From assembly GCA_031401035.1 (NCBI GenBank), contig JANNRA010000009.1, positions 11,101-75,100 on the forward strand: a DNA stretch of 64,000 nt. Direction: 5' to 3'. The stretch is from JANNRA01 sp031401035. Its GTDB lineage: Bacteria; Desulfobacterota; Binatia; HRBIN30; CADEER01. Below the pieces are notes generated by a model. It saw only the letters and a program-made list of their open reading frames with translations, was not told where the DNA came from and did no database searches. Made by a program: the position numbers and the translations under genes. Positions 9,804 to 18,282 of the stretch are shown piece after piece. Each line of letters starts with the position of its first letter. The stretch's first letter is position 1.

Positions 9804-10439
9804 ATGCGCATGCGCGTCGGAGTACCGGTTCTGGTCGGCATCGCGATGTGGGCGCGCGCCGCCGCGGCCGTGGTGCAACTCGAGGCGGGTTCGGTGACGG
9901 TCGCCGCGGCCGGCGGCCGCGCCGAGGTGTGCGTGCGGCTCGACAGCGGCGGCCAGGAGGTCGCGGGCACCGAGAACCGGTTGGTCTGGGACGGCTCGTG
10001 CGTCAGCGGGCCGAGCGGTGCGGATGGCTGTTACGTCGCCGGCTCGCACGGCAAGGACCTGAGCTGGAACTACTTGCCGGGAGCTGACTTCGCGCTCAAG
10101 GCGCTGGTGCTGTCGCTGAGCGACGTCGATCCGATCCCCGACGGCGAGCTGTACTGCTGCGCCTTCACCGCCGAGGCGGCGGCGGGGAGTTGCTGCCCGC
10201 TCAGCGTCGTCGCCGCGGGCGCGTCCGATCCGCAGGGCAACGCGCTGGCGGCCGAGGGCAACGACGCGCAGGTGTGCGTCGCGGCGTCGGTCGGCGCGGA
10301 TGACGACGGCTGCCAGGTGGTCGCGCCGCGCGGCGGCCGCGGCGTGCTACCGGCGGCGCTGGGCCTGGTCGGCCTGCAGATCCTCATCCGCTGGCGGCGC
10401 CGTGCCCGCCGCCAACGGCTGTCTGCCGACGCCGGGTAG
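9804..10439 (+). CDS. Secreted cohesin-like protein with C-terminal membrane anchor
   Basis: A 211-residue exported protein of uncertain function. A strong AGGAGG lies 5 bases before the ATG at 9804. Residues 1-20 form a signal peptide ending in AAA. The body (about 21-170) reads like a cohesin or cohesin-like beta-sandwich: EAGSVTVAAAGGRAEVCVRL, then VAGTENRLVWDGSC, a DPIPDGELYCCAFT strand and a late DPQGN turn. It is unusually Cys-rich. The C-terminus has a small linker, a hydrophobic stretch (about 177-194) and an Arg-rich tail (RWRRRARRQR), the layout of a PEP-CTERM/IPTL-type sorting signal, although no PEP motif is present. It follows the polysaccharide operon by 49 bp. The cohesin assignment is by eye and needs a structure model. 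Confidence 0.6.
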   Translation: MRMRVGVPVLVGIAMWARAAAAVVQLEAGSVTVAAAGGRAEVCVRLDSGGQEVAGTENRLVWDGSCVSGPSGADGCYVAGSHGKDLSWNYLPGADFALKALVLSLSDVDPIPDGELYCCAFTAEAAAGSCCPLSVVAAGASDPQGNALAAEGNDAQVCVAASVGADDDGCQVVAPRGGRGVLPAALGLVGLQILIRWRRRARRQRLSADAG

Positions 10440-10496
10440 GCTCACTGCCCTGATCAGCTGAACCCACCTGTTCGGGGTACCCGTCGTTGCTCGCCC

Positions 10497-10518
10497 GGCC
10501 TGCAGTTTCCTGCAGGCC
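10497..10518. terminator. Stem-loop in the 250-bp gap after the anchored protein
   Basis: A perfect 9-bp stem GGCCTGCAG/CTGCAGGCC closes a TTTC loop. There is no T-run, so it is a possible intrinsic terminator or processing site for the gene ending at 10439. The rest of 10440-10689 shows no convincing gene; it supplies the leader and ribosome-binding site of the next gene. Confidence 0.4.
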
Positions 10519-10689
10519 CGCTGCGAGTGAGCGCGCAGGCGATTGCAGCCAGGGTCGCCGCGCGCCGCGTGCTGCCTCTGCTATCGGCGGCATCACTCGC
10601 TGGCACGCCACGCGCTTTCGCCCCTTCCCGACCGCGGTCAATCCCGACCGCGCTACGAGCCCGTCCGCTCGATTGCGGGGAGGAGTCCC

Positions 10690-12714
10690 ATGATGAAGCC
10701 GTTCGCGCCCCTCGGCGTCCTGGTCCTGACCACGTTGGCCTTCTCGCTCTCCGGCTGCGGCGGCGGCGGTGGGGGCGGCAGCAAGCCGACCGCGACTGTC
10801 ACCCCCAGCCCCGCCACGCCGACGCCGGCGCGTACGGCCACTCCCCCGCCGACCGCGACGCGCTCCCCGGGCGGAGAACTCGACATCGCCGTCTGCGCGC
10901 CGAGCGCCGGCCCGTTCTCGGCGAACATCGACAATCCATTTTTCCCCCTGCCGGTCGGCGCGCAGTGGGCCTTCGCCGGCGTCGACGACGAGGGCGCCCC
11001 GGTGCGGGTGGTCATCACCGCCCTGGCCGCCACCGAGGTGGTGGCGGGCGTAACCACGCGCGTCGTCGAGGAGCGTGAGTGGGAAGACGGCGCACTGGTC
11101 GAGGTGTCGCGCAACTTCTTCGCCCAGACCGCCGACGGCACCGTCTGCTACTACGGCGAGGACGTCGACGACTACGACGCCGGCACCATCGTCGGCCACG
11201 GCGGTGCCTGGCGGGCCGGCGTCGACGGCGCGTTGCCGGGCATCCAGATGCCGGCCTCGCCCGCCCTCGGCCAGACCTTCGCGGAAGAGGTGGCGGTCGG
11301 CGTGGCGCAGGACCGGGCCGAAGTGATCGCTGTCGGCGAGAGCACCACCGTCGGCCTCGGCACGTTCACCGACACCATCCGCTTCCTCGAATCGAGTCCG
11401 CTCGACAGCGGCACCAGCGACAAGACATTCGCACGCGGCGTCGGGCTTCTCGTCGACGCGCCGGTCGAACGCATTCCCATGTCGCTGACGTTCTGCGGCA
11501 CCAACGACGGCCAGGGGTGCGCGCCGGACAGCGCCCGCGTCGATCTCACCGCGCCGTCGTTCTCGGACCCCACGGCAGTGACCAATCCGCTCTTCCCGAT
11601 CAGCCAGCTGCACTCGGTGATCCTCCTCGGCACCGTCGACGGCGAGCCGTTCCGCTCCGAGGTCACCCTCCTGCCGACGCGCAAGCGCATCACTCTCGGC
11701 GGTCGAGAGGTCATGGCGTTGGAGTCGCAGTACGTCGCCTTCCTCGACGGACGCCTCGAGGAAGTGGCGCTCGACTGGTACGCCCAGGACGACACGGGTG
11801 CGGTCTGGTACCTCGGCGAGGACGTGTTCAACTACGCCGACGGCGAACTCGCGGACACCGGCGGCACCTGGCTCGCCGGCCGCGACGGCCCCGCGGCGAT
11901 GATCATGCCGGCCAATCCGCGGATCGGCGACACGTACCGGCCGGAGAACATCCCCGGTCTGGTCTTCGAGGAGGTCACGGTGCGCTCGCTCGGACAGACG
12001 GTCGCCGGGCCATATGGTCCGGTCGCCGGGGCGATAGAGGTCGAGGAACTGCACCTGGCGCCGCCGAACGAGGACAAGACCTTCGCACCCGGGTACGGCG
12101 AGTTCTTCACCGGCGGCGGCGGCGACAGCGAGGCGCTGGCGCTGGCCGTCCCCACCGACGCGTTGTCGACGCCGCTGCCCGCCGCGCTCGCGACCCTCAC
12201 CGACGGCGCCTACGACGTGTTCGGCGCCGCGGGGGACGCGGACTGGGACACCGCGGCGAGCACCGTGGCGTCGATGCGCGCGGCCTGGGAGGGCTATCGC
12301 GCCGGCCCCGCGGCAGCGCTTCTCGCGGAACAGCTCGAAGCGGCGCTGGCGTCGCTCGAAGAAGAAGTCGCCGCCGAGGCTGCCGTCGAGGCGCGGCAGG
12401 CCGCTATCGACGTCGCGCGCGCCGGGCTCGACTTCCACCTGCGCCACCGGGCACCGAGCGAGGTCGATCGGGCGCGCTTCGCGCTATGGGCCGATCAGAT
12501 CCTGGTCGATGTCGACGAGGAGGACGGCGCCGCGCTGCGCGGCGACCTCGTGACGCTCGAATGGGTGCTGCGCCGCTTCGCCCACACCCTGACGGCGAGG
12601 CAGGTCGAGGCGGTCAACGGGCTGCTCGACGGGCTCGGCATCGCCATCGACGAGGAGGACCTCGACGGCGCGGCGGAGATCGCCGACCAGCTCCGCGGCG
12701 CACTCGGAGCATGA
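10690..12714 (+). CDS. Lipoprotein with a duplicated beta domain and helical C-terminus
   Basis: A 674-residue lipoprotein. I chose the ATG at 10690 because GGGGAGGAG lies 5 bases upstream and the signal sequence begins there; the lipobox is LSGC near residue 22. A short poly-Gly and Thr-Pro linker follows. Two homologous modules come next (about residues 82-290 and 301-490). Both contain an NFFAQ/DWYAQ strand, then a tyrosine-rich GED-F/V-DY motif, GGxW.AG.DG and a late MPA.P..G. The C-terminal third (about 500-674) is alpha-helical and acidic, with SLEEEVAAEAAVEARQA. No catalytic motif is visible. The function is unknown; surface display is inferred from the lipobox and linker. Confidence 0.82.
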   Translation: MMKPFAPLGVLVLTTLAFSLSGCGGGGGGGSKPTATVTPSPATPTPARTATPPPTATRSPGGELDIAVCAPSAGPFSANIDNPFFPLPVGAQWAFAGVDDEGAPVRVVITALAATEVVAGVTTRVVEEREWEDGALVEVSRNFFAQTADGTVCYYGEDVDDYDAGTIVGHGGAWRAGVDGALPGIQMPASPALGQTFAEEVAVGVAQDRAEVIAVGESTTVGLGTFTDTIRFLESSPLDSGTSDKTFARGVGLLVDAPVERIPMSLTFCGTNDGQGCAPDSARVDLTAPSFSDPTAVTNPLFPISQLHSVILLGTVDGEPFRSEVTLLPTRKRITLGGREVMALESQYVAFLDGRLEEVALDWYAQDDTGAVWYLGEDVFNYADGELADTGGTWLAGRDGPAAMIMPANPRIGDTYRPENIPGLVFEEVTVRSLGQTVAGPYGPVAGAIEVEELHLAPPNEDKTFAPGYGEFFTGGGGDSEALALAVPTDALSTPLPAALATLTDGAYDVFGAAGDADWDTAASTVASMRAAWEGYRAGPAAALLAEQLEAALASLEEEVAAEAAVEARQAAIDVARAGLDFHLRHRAPSEVDRARFALWADQILVDVDEEDGAALRGDLVTLEWVLRRFAHTLTARQVEAVNGLLDGLGIAIDEEDLDGAAEIADQLRGALGA

Positions 12715-12716
12715 GC

Positions 12717-12747
12717 GAGGAGGGCGCGGCGTCGCCGCGCCCTCCTC
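12717..12747. terminator. Perfect 14-bp bidirectional hairpin
   Basis: GAGGAGGGCGCGGC, a GTC loop and GCCGCGCCCTCCTC form a flawless 14-bp stem. It fills the gap between two convergent genes, starting 2 bases after one stop and ending next to the other, which fits a shared bidirectional terminator. Confidence 0.75.
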
Positions 12748-14115
12748 TCAGGCCAGGTGACGGCCGAAGGCGCGCATGACGAACAGGTGCAGCGGCGCCT
12801 GGGTGGCGACGTAGAGCGGCCACGCCAGGCGCGGCGCGAAGCCGTGCACAGAGGACAGCACGGCGCTGTCGCCGAGCACGGCGCGGAACTCGAAGCGGCC
12901 GACGCTGCGCGTATCGGCGAGGCGGCCGCCGGTGATGGAGTAGACGACGCGATCGGCGGCGGACACCGCCGCATCGGCCTCGAAGCGCAACAGCACTGGG
13001 CCGCTGGGTGAACCAAGGCGAGTGCTCCAGCAGGTCGCGGCGTCGCCTTCGGTGTGGACGAACGGCTGGAAGCGGGCGCCGAGCCAGCGCACGTACTCGG
13101 CGGCGACGGCGCGCATGTCGGCACCCGCCACCGGCAGCCGCTGCACCGAGCGCACCATCGGCAGCGCCGACGCGTCCGTGCCGGCGCGGAAGGCGCGCGG
13201 TTCGGGCGGCACGCCTCCCGCCAGCGCGGTGTGCAGCGCCGCAGCGATGGAAAGGCCGGGCACGCCGGCGCGCGTCTGCAGACGGCGGTCGCGGGCGAGC
13301 ATCGGGTGCGCCAGGCTCTCGATCAGCGGCGCGACCAGCGCCCGCGGCGCGCCGGTGACCAGGCTGATCCACAGCCGCGACAGCGTCGGCGTCAGCACCG
13401 GCACCGGGATGGTCAGCGGATGCCGGCCGAGCTCGGCGGCGGCGGCCAGCATCAGCGCCCGGTAGCTGCACACTTCGGGACCGGCGATGTCGTAGGTCTC
13501 GCCGAACGTCTCCGGTCGGTCGAGCACCCACTCGAGCAGCGCGATGACGTCGGCGAGCGCGATCGGCTGCGCCGGCGTGCTCGTCCAGCTCGGGCAGATC
13601 ATCACCGGCAGGCGCTTGACCGTGCGCAGCAGCAGCTCCATCGACGAGCCGCCGCGCCCGAGCACCAGGCCGGCGCGCAACACGGTCACCGGCGTGCCGT
13701 AGTCGGCCAGGGCGCGCTCGACTTCGGCGCGGCTGCGCAGATGGGCGGAGAGGTGCGCCGGATCGCCGGCCGGCAGGATGCCGCCGAGGTAGACGATCTG
13801 GCGCACGCCGTGTGCGGCGCAGGCGCGGGCGAAGTTGTCGGCCGCCTGCAGGTCGAGGTCCTCGAAGCTGCCTTGCACCAGGCGGTCGGCCGGCATCATC
13901 GAATGGACGAGGTAGACCGCCAGGTCGGCGCCGGCGAGCGCGGCGTGCGCCTCGCGGTAGGACAGCAGATCGGCGCGGCGCCATTCGACACCCTGGGCGG
14001 CCGGGCGCGGCGCGCGCGACAGCGCGATGACCGGGCCGCGGCGCGCCAGGACGTCGACGAGCGGGCGGCCGACGAAACCGGCGGCGCCGGCGATGGCGAC
14101 GGTGGGAGACGGCAT
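12748..14115 (-). CDS. NAD(P)-binding sugar-epimerase-like oxidoreductase (atypical SDR)
   Basis: A 455-residue protein. The N-terminal Rossmann fold has VAIAGAAGFVGRPLVDVLA (GXXGXXG, residues 7-25) and a VIALSR strand. VYLVHSMMPA, VYLGGILPAG and RAEVERAL follow; these resemble the YbjT/NmrA-like atypical SDR group. The extra 150-residue C-terminal part resembles the DUF2867-type domain fused to this group. I used the ATG at 14115, not the TTG one codon earlier. The substrate is unknown; relatives bind NADP(H) and may act on quinones or lipids. It sits 28 bp downstream of the deoxyhypusine synthase-like gene and is probably in the same operon. Confidence 0.8.
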   Translation of the reverse strand: MPSPTVAIAGAAGFVGRPLVDVLARRGPVIALSRAPRPAAQGVEWRRADLLSYREAHAALAGADLAVYLVHSMMPADRLVQGSFEDLDLQAADNFARACAAHGVRQIVYLGGILPAGDPAHLSAHLRSRAEVERALADYGTPVTVLRAGLVLGRGGSSMELLLRTVKRLPVMICPSWTSTPAQPIALADVIALLEWVLDRPETFGETYDIAGPEVCSYRALMLAAAAELGRHPLTIPVPVLTPTLSRLWISLVTGAPRALVAPLIESLAHPMLARDRRLQTRAGVPGLSIAAALHTALAGGVPPEPRAFRAGTDASALPMVRSVQRLPVAGADMRAVAAEYVRWLGARFQPFVHTEGDAATCWSTRLGSPSGPVLLRFEADAAVSAADRVVYSITGGRLADTRSVGRFEFRAVLGDSAVLSSVHGFAPRLAWPLYVATQAPLHLFVMRAFGRHLA

Positions 14116-14143
14116 CAACCCAGCCTGACAGGTCGCCGCGCCG

Positions 14144-15118
14144 CTACCAGCCCAGCACGTAGGCGAAGATCAGCGGGGCGACGATCGTCGCGTCCGACTC
14201 GATGACGTACTTCGGCGTCTCGATGCTCAGCTTGCCCCAGGTGATCTTCTCGTTCGGCACCGCGCCCGAGTACGACCCGTAGCTCGTCGTCGAATCGCTG
14301 ATCTGACAGAAATAGGCCCAGCGCCGGATGTCGGCCATGCGCAGGTCCTGCTCCATCATCGGCACGACGCAGATCGGGAAGTCGCCGGCGATGCCGCCGC
14401 CGATCTGGAAAAAGCCGATGCCGGTTCCGTGTCCGGCGTTGGCCTGGTACCACCCGGCCAGCGCCATCATGTATTCGACGCCGGCGCGCATCGTCTCGGG
14501 ATGCTTCACCTTGCCGGCGATGCAGTGGCCGGCGTAGATATTGCCCAGCGTCGAGTCTTCCCAACCGGGCACGAAGAGCGGCAGGTTTTTCTCGCACGCC
14601 GCCAGCAGCCAGCTGTCCCTGGGATCGATCTGGTAGGACGGCTGCAGGCGGCCGCTGCGGATGAGGGCGTAGAAGAACTCGTGCGGCAGGAAGCGCTCGC
14701 CGGCGCGGTCGGCGGCATGCCACTCCTGCGCCAGGTTGTGCTCGAGGTGGCGCATCGCCTCTTCCTCGGGGATGCAGGTGTCGGTGACGCGGTTGAGGTG
14801 GCGCTCGAGCAGCACCTGCTCGTCCTGCGGCGTCAGGTCGCGATAGTTCGGGATGCGCTCGTAGTGGTCGTGCGCCACCAGATTGAAGAGGTCCTCTTCC
14901 AGGTTGGCGCCGGTGCAGGTGATGGCGTGCACCTTGTCCTGACGGATCATCTCAGCCAGCGAGAGCCCGAGCTCGGCGGTACTCATCGCCCCGGCGAGGG
15001 TGACCATCATGCGGCCGCCGCTGTCGAGGTGGGCGCGGTAACCCTTGGCGGCATCAACCAGGGCGGCGGCGTTGAAGTGGCGGTAGTGGCGGGTGACGAA
15101 CTCGCTGATCGGTCCCAT
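14144..15118 (-). CDS. Deoxyhypusine synthase-like protein
   Basis: A 324-residue member of the deoxyhypusine synthase fold, NAD-dependent enzymes that transfer an aminobutyl group from spermidine. Visible markers are LAGAMSTAELG near residue 42, AITCTGANLEEDLFNL (about 65-80), GIGFFQIGGGIAGDFPI, and ITWGKLS near the C-terminus. Lys296 aligns with the catalytic Lys of the eukaryotic enzyme (WGK motif). Bacteria lack eIF5A, so members in bacteria often make homospermidine or have an unknown acceptor. I see no eIF5A-like partner here. Length is close to the family norm. It precedes the epimerase-like gene on the same strand with a 28-bp gap. Confidence 0.88.
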   Translation of the reverse strand: MGPISEFVTRHYRHFNAAALVDAAKGYRAHLDSGGRMMVTLAGAMSTAELGLSLAEMIRQDKVHAITCTGANLEEDLFNLVAHDHYERIPNYRDLTPQDEQVLLERHLNRVTDTCIPEEEAMRHLEHNLAQEWHAADRAGERFLPHEFFYALIRSGRLQPSYQIDPRDSWLLAACEKNLPLFVPGWEDSTLGNIYAGHCIAGKVKHPETMRAGVEYMMALAGWYQANAGHGTGIGFFQIGGGIAGDFPICVVPMMEQDLRMADIRRWAYFCQISDSTTSYGSYSGAVPNEKITWGKLSIETPKYVIESDATIVAPLIFAYVLGW

Positions 15119-15199
15119 GGCAGCGGCAGGATGGTCGATCGCCGTGGGTCATGCAACCGCCCCCCGCGGCGGGCGCGCGACGGCCAGCGCGCCCGGGCT

Positions 15200-15221
15200 G
15201 CGGCCGCGGCGCCGCGGCCGC
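15200..15221. terminator. Perfect 22-nt palindrome next to stop codon
   Basis: GCGGCCGCGGC is followed directly by its complement GCCGCGGCCGC. It abuts the stop of the minus-strand gene at 15222-18110 and probably ends its transcription. No T-run follows, as is common in this GC range. Confidence 0.5.
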
Positions 15222-18110
15222 CTACGGCATGCGGCAGGAGAGGCTGAACTCGCCGCGGTTGCGGCAGACGCTGCTGATCTCGCCGCTGCGCGCCGTCGGG
15301 CCGTGCTGCAGCAGGGCGGAGATTGGGCCGACCGGGCGACTGCTGCCGCTCTGGGCGGGACTCAGGCGGCGCGCGCGCAGGCTCAGGTTGAAGATGTTCG
15401 GATCGTCGCGCAGGGTCTTGATCGTCGCGCGTGCGTTGCCGGCCTTGCAGCGCACGACGCGCTCGCTGCGGGCGACGCAACCGGTCAGGCCGACGACGGC
15501 GTCGAAGGTGCCCGGGGCCGGCTTGCCGTCGGTGACACGAATGGCGACCGTGCTCGCCAGCAGCTGCGAGCGCAGCAGGCCGGTCGCCGAGTCGTCGATG
15601 ATCGCCGTGATGCGCAGGCTGCCCGTGTCGCGCTTGGCGCTGCTGTAGCTCAGGTTGGCCGAGCGGATGGCGAGATTGGGACTGTCGAGCTCGGTGCCGA
15701 TGAGGCGGGCGACGAACGGCGCGTGCAGCACGAACGACTGGCGCCCCATGCGGATACGCTTGCCGATCAGCGAGCCGGTGACGGTGGTGAAGGCGCCGAT
15801 CGAGATTTTCGGCCGCTTGGCGGCGATGAGCGTGCCGGGGAATGTCGAACGCGAGCCGATGCGGACGAAACGCCCGGCGCCGCCGACCGCCCACAGGACG
15901 TTCTCCGGCAGGATGCCGCCCTCGAGCACGACGTCCGAGCGCGTGCCGATGCGGAAGGCGCCGGCGACGCGGAAGACCGCGACCGTGGAGGGCGTCCCCT
16001 TGATGGTCAGCTTGCTGATCTGGCCCATGCGCAGGGCGTCGATGTCGACCACCTGCTGACCCGGCCCGAGGACGATGGTGAACTGGCCGTTGGCGCGCAG
16101 GCGAATCTCCGGCAGCTGCGCGGTCTGCTCGAGCCCCGAGATGATCTGGTCGGTGGTCGGCACGGCCGCGATCGATCCCTCGCACCGCGTGTACTCGGGC
16201 GCCGTGCCGGTGTTGTCGACGTTCGGATTGAGCGGGTTGTTGATCGTCAGCTGCACGTCGCAGACCTGCGGGAAGGGGCACTCGGAATTGTTGCGGCACG
16301 TAATGGTGCCGTTGGTGCACATCGCCCCCGGGCCGACCAGCGGCACGGTCTGACCGACCACCACCTGTCCGGGCACCTTGTTGACGAATTCGTGGCCGAT
16401 CTCGACCGGCGGGCGGCCGCCGCTGAAGTGGGCGTCGCCCACCTCTGCAGCGGAGGTCACCAGGGCGACCGCGCCGGTGACCAACACGCCGATCGAGGCC
16501 TTGAGATCGACGCCGCAGGCGCCGGCACGGACAATGCCGGATGCCGTCGCCTCCTGCGCCCCGCCCCCCTGCTCGGTCGGCTCGTACTCCATCACCGTCG
16601 CTTCGCGGCCGAGGCGCAGGCTGCGCAGCCCGTCGGTCGCCGTGCCGATGATGGCGTAGCGCTGCAACTGGTAGAAGGTCGAGCAGTTCGGGTTCTCGGC
16701 GTCGATGACGCCGTCGCCGTCGTTGTCGACGCCGTCGGCGCACGAGTCGCACTCGGGGCTCTCGACGCCGACCTCGAACAGGCAGCCGATCGAGGCCTCG
16801 CAGGTGTCGGTGGTGCAGGTATCCTGATCGTCGCAGGTCACCGGGCCGCCGCCGCCGCAGACGCCGGCGACGCACTGCTCGCCGGTGGTGCAGAGGTCGC
16901 CGTCGCTGCAGCCGGCGCCGTTGGGCTTGGTCGGGTGCTGGCAGAGACCGGCGCCGCTGCACTGATCGAGGGTGCACTGGCTGCCGTCATCGGCGCACGG
17001 CGCGCCGTTCGGCTCGAGCACGCAGGTGGCTGAGCAGCAGTCGCCGCTGACGGTGTTCCCGTCGTCACACTGCTCGCCGCCCTCGACGACGCCGTTGCCG
17101 CAGAACGGGGTCTGCGTCGGCGTCGCGCTCGGCGTCGGCGTCGCCGTCGACGTGGCGGTGTTGGTCGCCGTGCGCGTCAGCGTCGCGGTGGCCGTGTTGG
17201 TCGCGGTGCGCGTCGCCGTGTGGGTATAGGTCGGCGTCGCGGTCGGCGTGCTGGTCGGCAACAGCGGCGCCGCGGCGCCGTCGTTGCGCGAGGCGGCACT
17301 GAGGACGCTCCCCGCCGCGCAGCCGAGCGAATTCGAACCGTTGGTGTCGACGCCGAAGCCCGCGACGCCGAGGCTGAAGCCGAGCCCGGCGAGCGAGCCG
17401 TTGTAGATGAAGACGATCGCCTGGCCGGCGCCGAGGGCGAAGCCGTCGCTGGGCTCGGGGGCACAGACGAAGGTGGAGGTGGTGGGGCTGACCCCCGCGT
17501 CGCACATCGCCGGTGTCCCGGATGCGGGCAGACCGAAGGCGATGGCGCTGCGCTGGTTGGCAACGTCGCAGGCGCTGCCAACCGACTGCGCGACACAGGC
17601 CGGCGGCACCCCGCCCGTGTTGGACGTGAGCGGCACGATCGGCGCGCTGGCGCCGCCCGGACAGTCGCCGGCAACGCGGCAGACATTGATGGCGCTGCCT
17701 CCCGTGCCGAGCGTCAGCTTGCCGCCGTTTCCGGTCTCGAACGAGACCGACGTGACGCTGTTCGGCACCAGAATCGCGGTTCGTTTGATCAACTCGAGCG
17801 GGTGGATCGTCTGCGCCGGCGGCACTGCGCCCACCACGGCCGCCACCGGCTGCCCGGCGAGGCTGCCAGAGACGCTGCACCCGCCGGTGCCGTTGGTGGC
17901 GCCCGCCAGCGTCGTGATGCGCTGGCGCTCGACGCCGGCGCTGAGCGGCGGCACGAGGCGCACCACCTGGTAGGCGGTGCCGTCGGCGGCGCGGAAGAGC
18001 GATTGGGTGAACTGGGCCTGCGCGACGCCGCCGCCGAGCGCGAGGAGCGCCGTACACAGACCGAGTGGGAGCGTCGCCCCCAGCCTCGGCGCCCGCCGAA
18101 TGCCCTTCAT
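15222..18110 (-). CDS. Large secreted Cys-rich protein with Thr-Pro linker and a beta-repeat domain
   Basis: A 962-residue exported protein. A signal peptide covers residues 1-32 (cleavage near AQA-Q). Residues 33-280 are a Cys-poor beta region. A Thr-rich linker (TATRTATNTATATLT type) covers about 282-336. Then comes a Myxococcus Cys-rich repeat with CGNGVVEGGEQCDDGN, more Cys-rich modules to about 450, and a calcium-type loop DGVDNDGDGVIDAENP. The C-terminal half (about 560-860) has strands such as GSRSTFPGTLIAAKRPKI and FTTVTGSLIGKRIRMG; these resemble the DUF3494 ice-binding fold or a choice-of-anchor A domain. The last 100 residues match no family I know. It is likely extracellular. Function unknown. 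Confidence 0.8.
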   Translation of the reverse strand: MKGIRRAPRLGATLPLGLCTALLALGGGVAQAQFTQSLFRAADGTAYQVVRLVPPLSAGVERQRITTLAGATNGTGGCSVSGSLAGQPVAAVVGAVPPAQTIHPLELIKRTAILVPNSVTSVSFETGNGGKLTLGTGGSAINVCRVAGDCPGGASAPIVPLTSNTGGVPPACVAQSVGSACDVANQRSAIAFGLPASGTPAMCDAGVSPTTSTFVCAPEPSDGFALGAGQAIVFIYNGSLAGLGFSLGVAGFGVDTNGSNSLGCAAGSVLSAASRNDGAAAPLLPTSTPTATPTYTHTATRTATNTATATLTRTATNTATSTATPTPSATPTQTPFCGNGVVEGGEQCDDGNTVSGDCCSATCVLEPNGAPCADDGSQCTLDQCSGAGLCQHPTKPNGAGCSDGDLCTTGEQCVAGVCGGGGPVTCDDQDTCTTDTCEASIGCLFEVGVESPECDSCADGVDNDGDGVIDAENPNCSTFYQLQRYAIIGTATDGLRSLRLGREATVMEYEPTEQGGGAQEATASGIVRAGACGVDLKASIGVLVTGAVALVTSAAEVGDAHFSGGRPPVEIGHEFVNKVPGQVVVGQTVPLVGPGAMCTNGTITCRNNSECPFPQVCDVQLTINNPLNPNVDNTGTAPEYTRCEGSIAAVPTTDQIISGLEQTAQLPEIRLRANGQFTIVLGPGQQVVDIDALRMGQISKLTIKGTPSTVAVFRVAGAFRIGTRSDVVLEGGILPENVLWAVGGAGRFVRIGSRSTFPGTLIAAKRPKISIGAFTTVTGSLIGKRIRMGRQSFVLHAPFVARLIGTELDSPNLAIRSANLSYSSAKRDTGSLRITAIIDDSATGLLRSQLLASTVAIRVTDGKPAPGTFDAVVGLTGCVARSERVVRCKAGNARATIKTLRDDPNIFNLSLRARRLSPAQSGSSRPVGPISALLQHGPTARSGEISSVCRNRGEFSLSCRMP

Positions 18111-18282
18111 ACCCCAGGTCCCCCGAAAAAGTCTGTTCAGGTCAGCAGGTTTCTAGTCGCAAGGCACGGCGGATGCTGCTGCACCCGATGCCGTCCCCAA
18201 GTCTGTTCGTCGCTCGCTGGGCGGTGTTTAGTCAAGGGCAATGTACCCGGCGAAGGGGATAATGTGTCGAATTGCGCCGCGG

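Noticed and set aside
10384..12447. Long minus-strand open frame opposite the duplicated-domain lipoprotein
   Set aside because: The plus-strand reading has a lipobox, ribosome-binding site and internal repeats; the opposite frame shows none.
13054..14205. Plus-strand open frame opposite the epimerase-like gene
   Set aside because: Its composition is low-complexity and it lacks a domain. The minus strand shows a Rossmann motif.
18129..18208. Repeated AAGTCTGTTC (18129-18138 and 18199-18208) upstream of the large secreted gene
   Set aside because: The two 10-bp copies are 70 bp apart with no dyad or phasing; too weak to call an operator.
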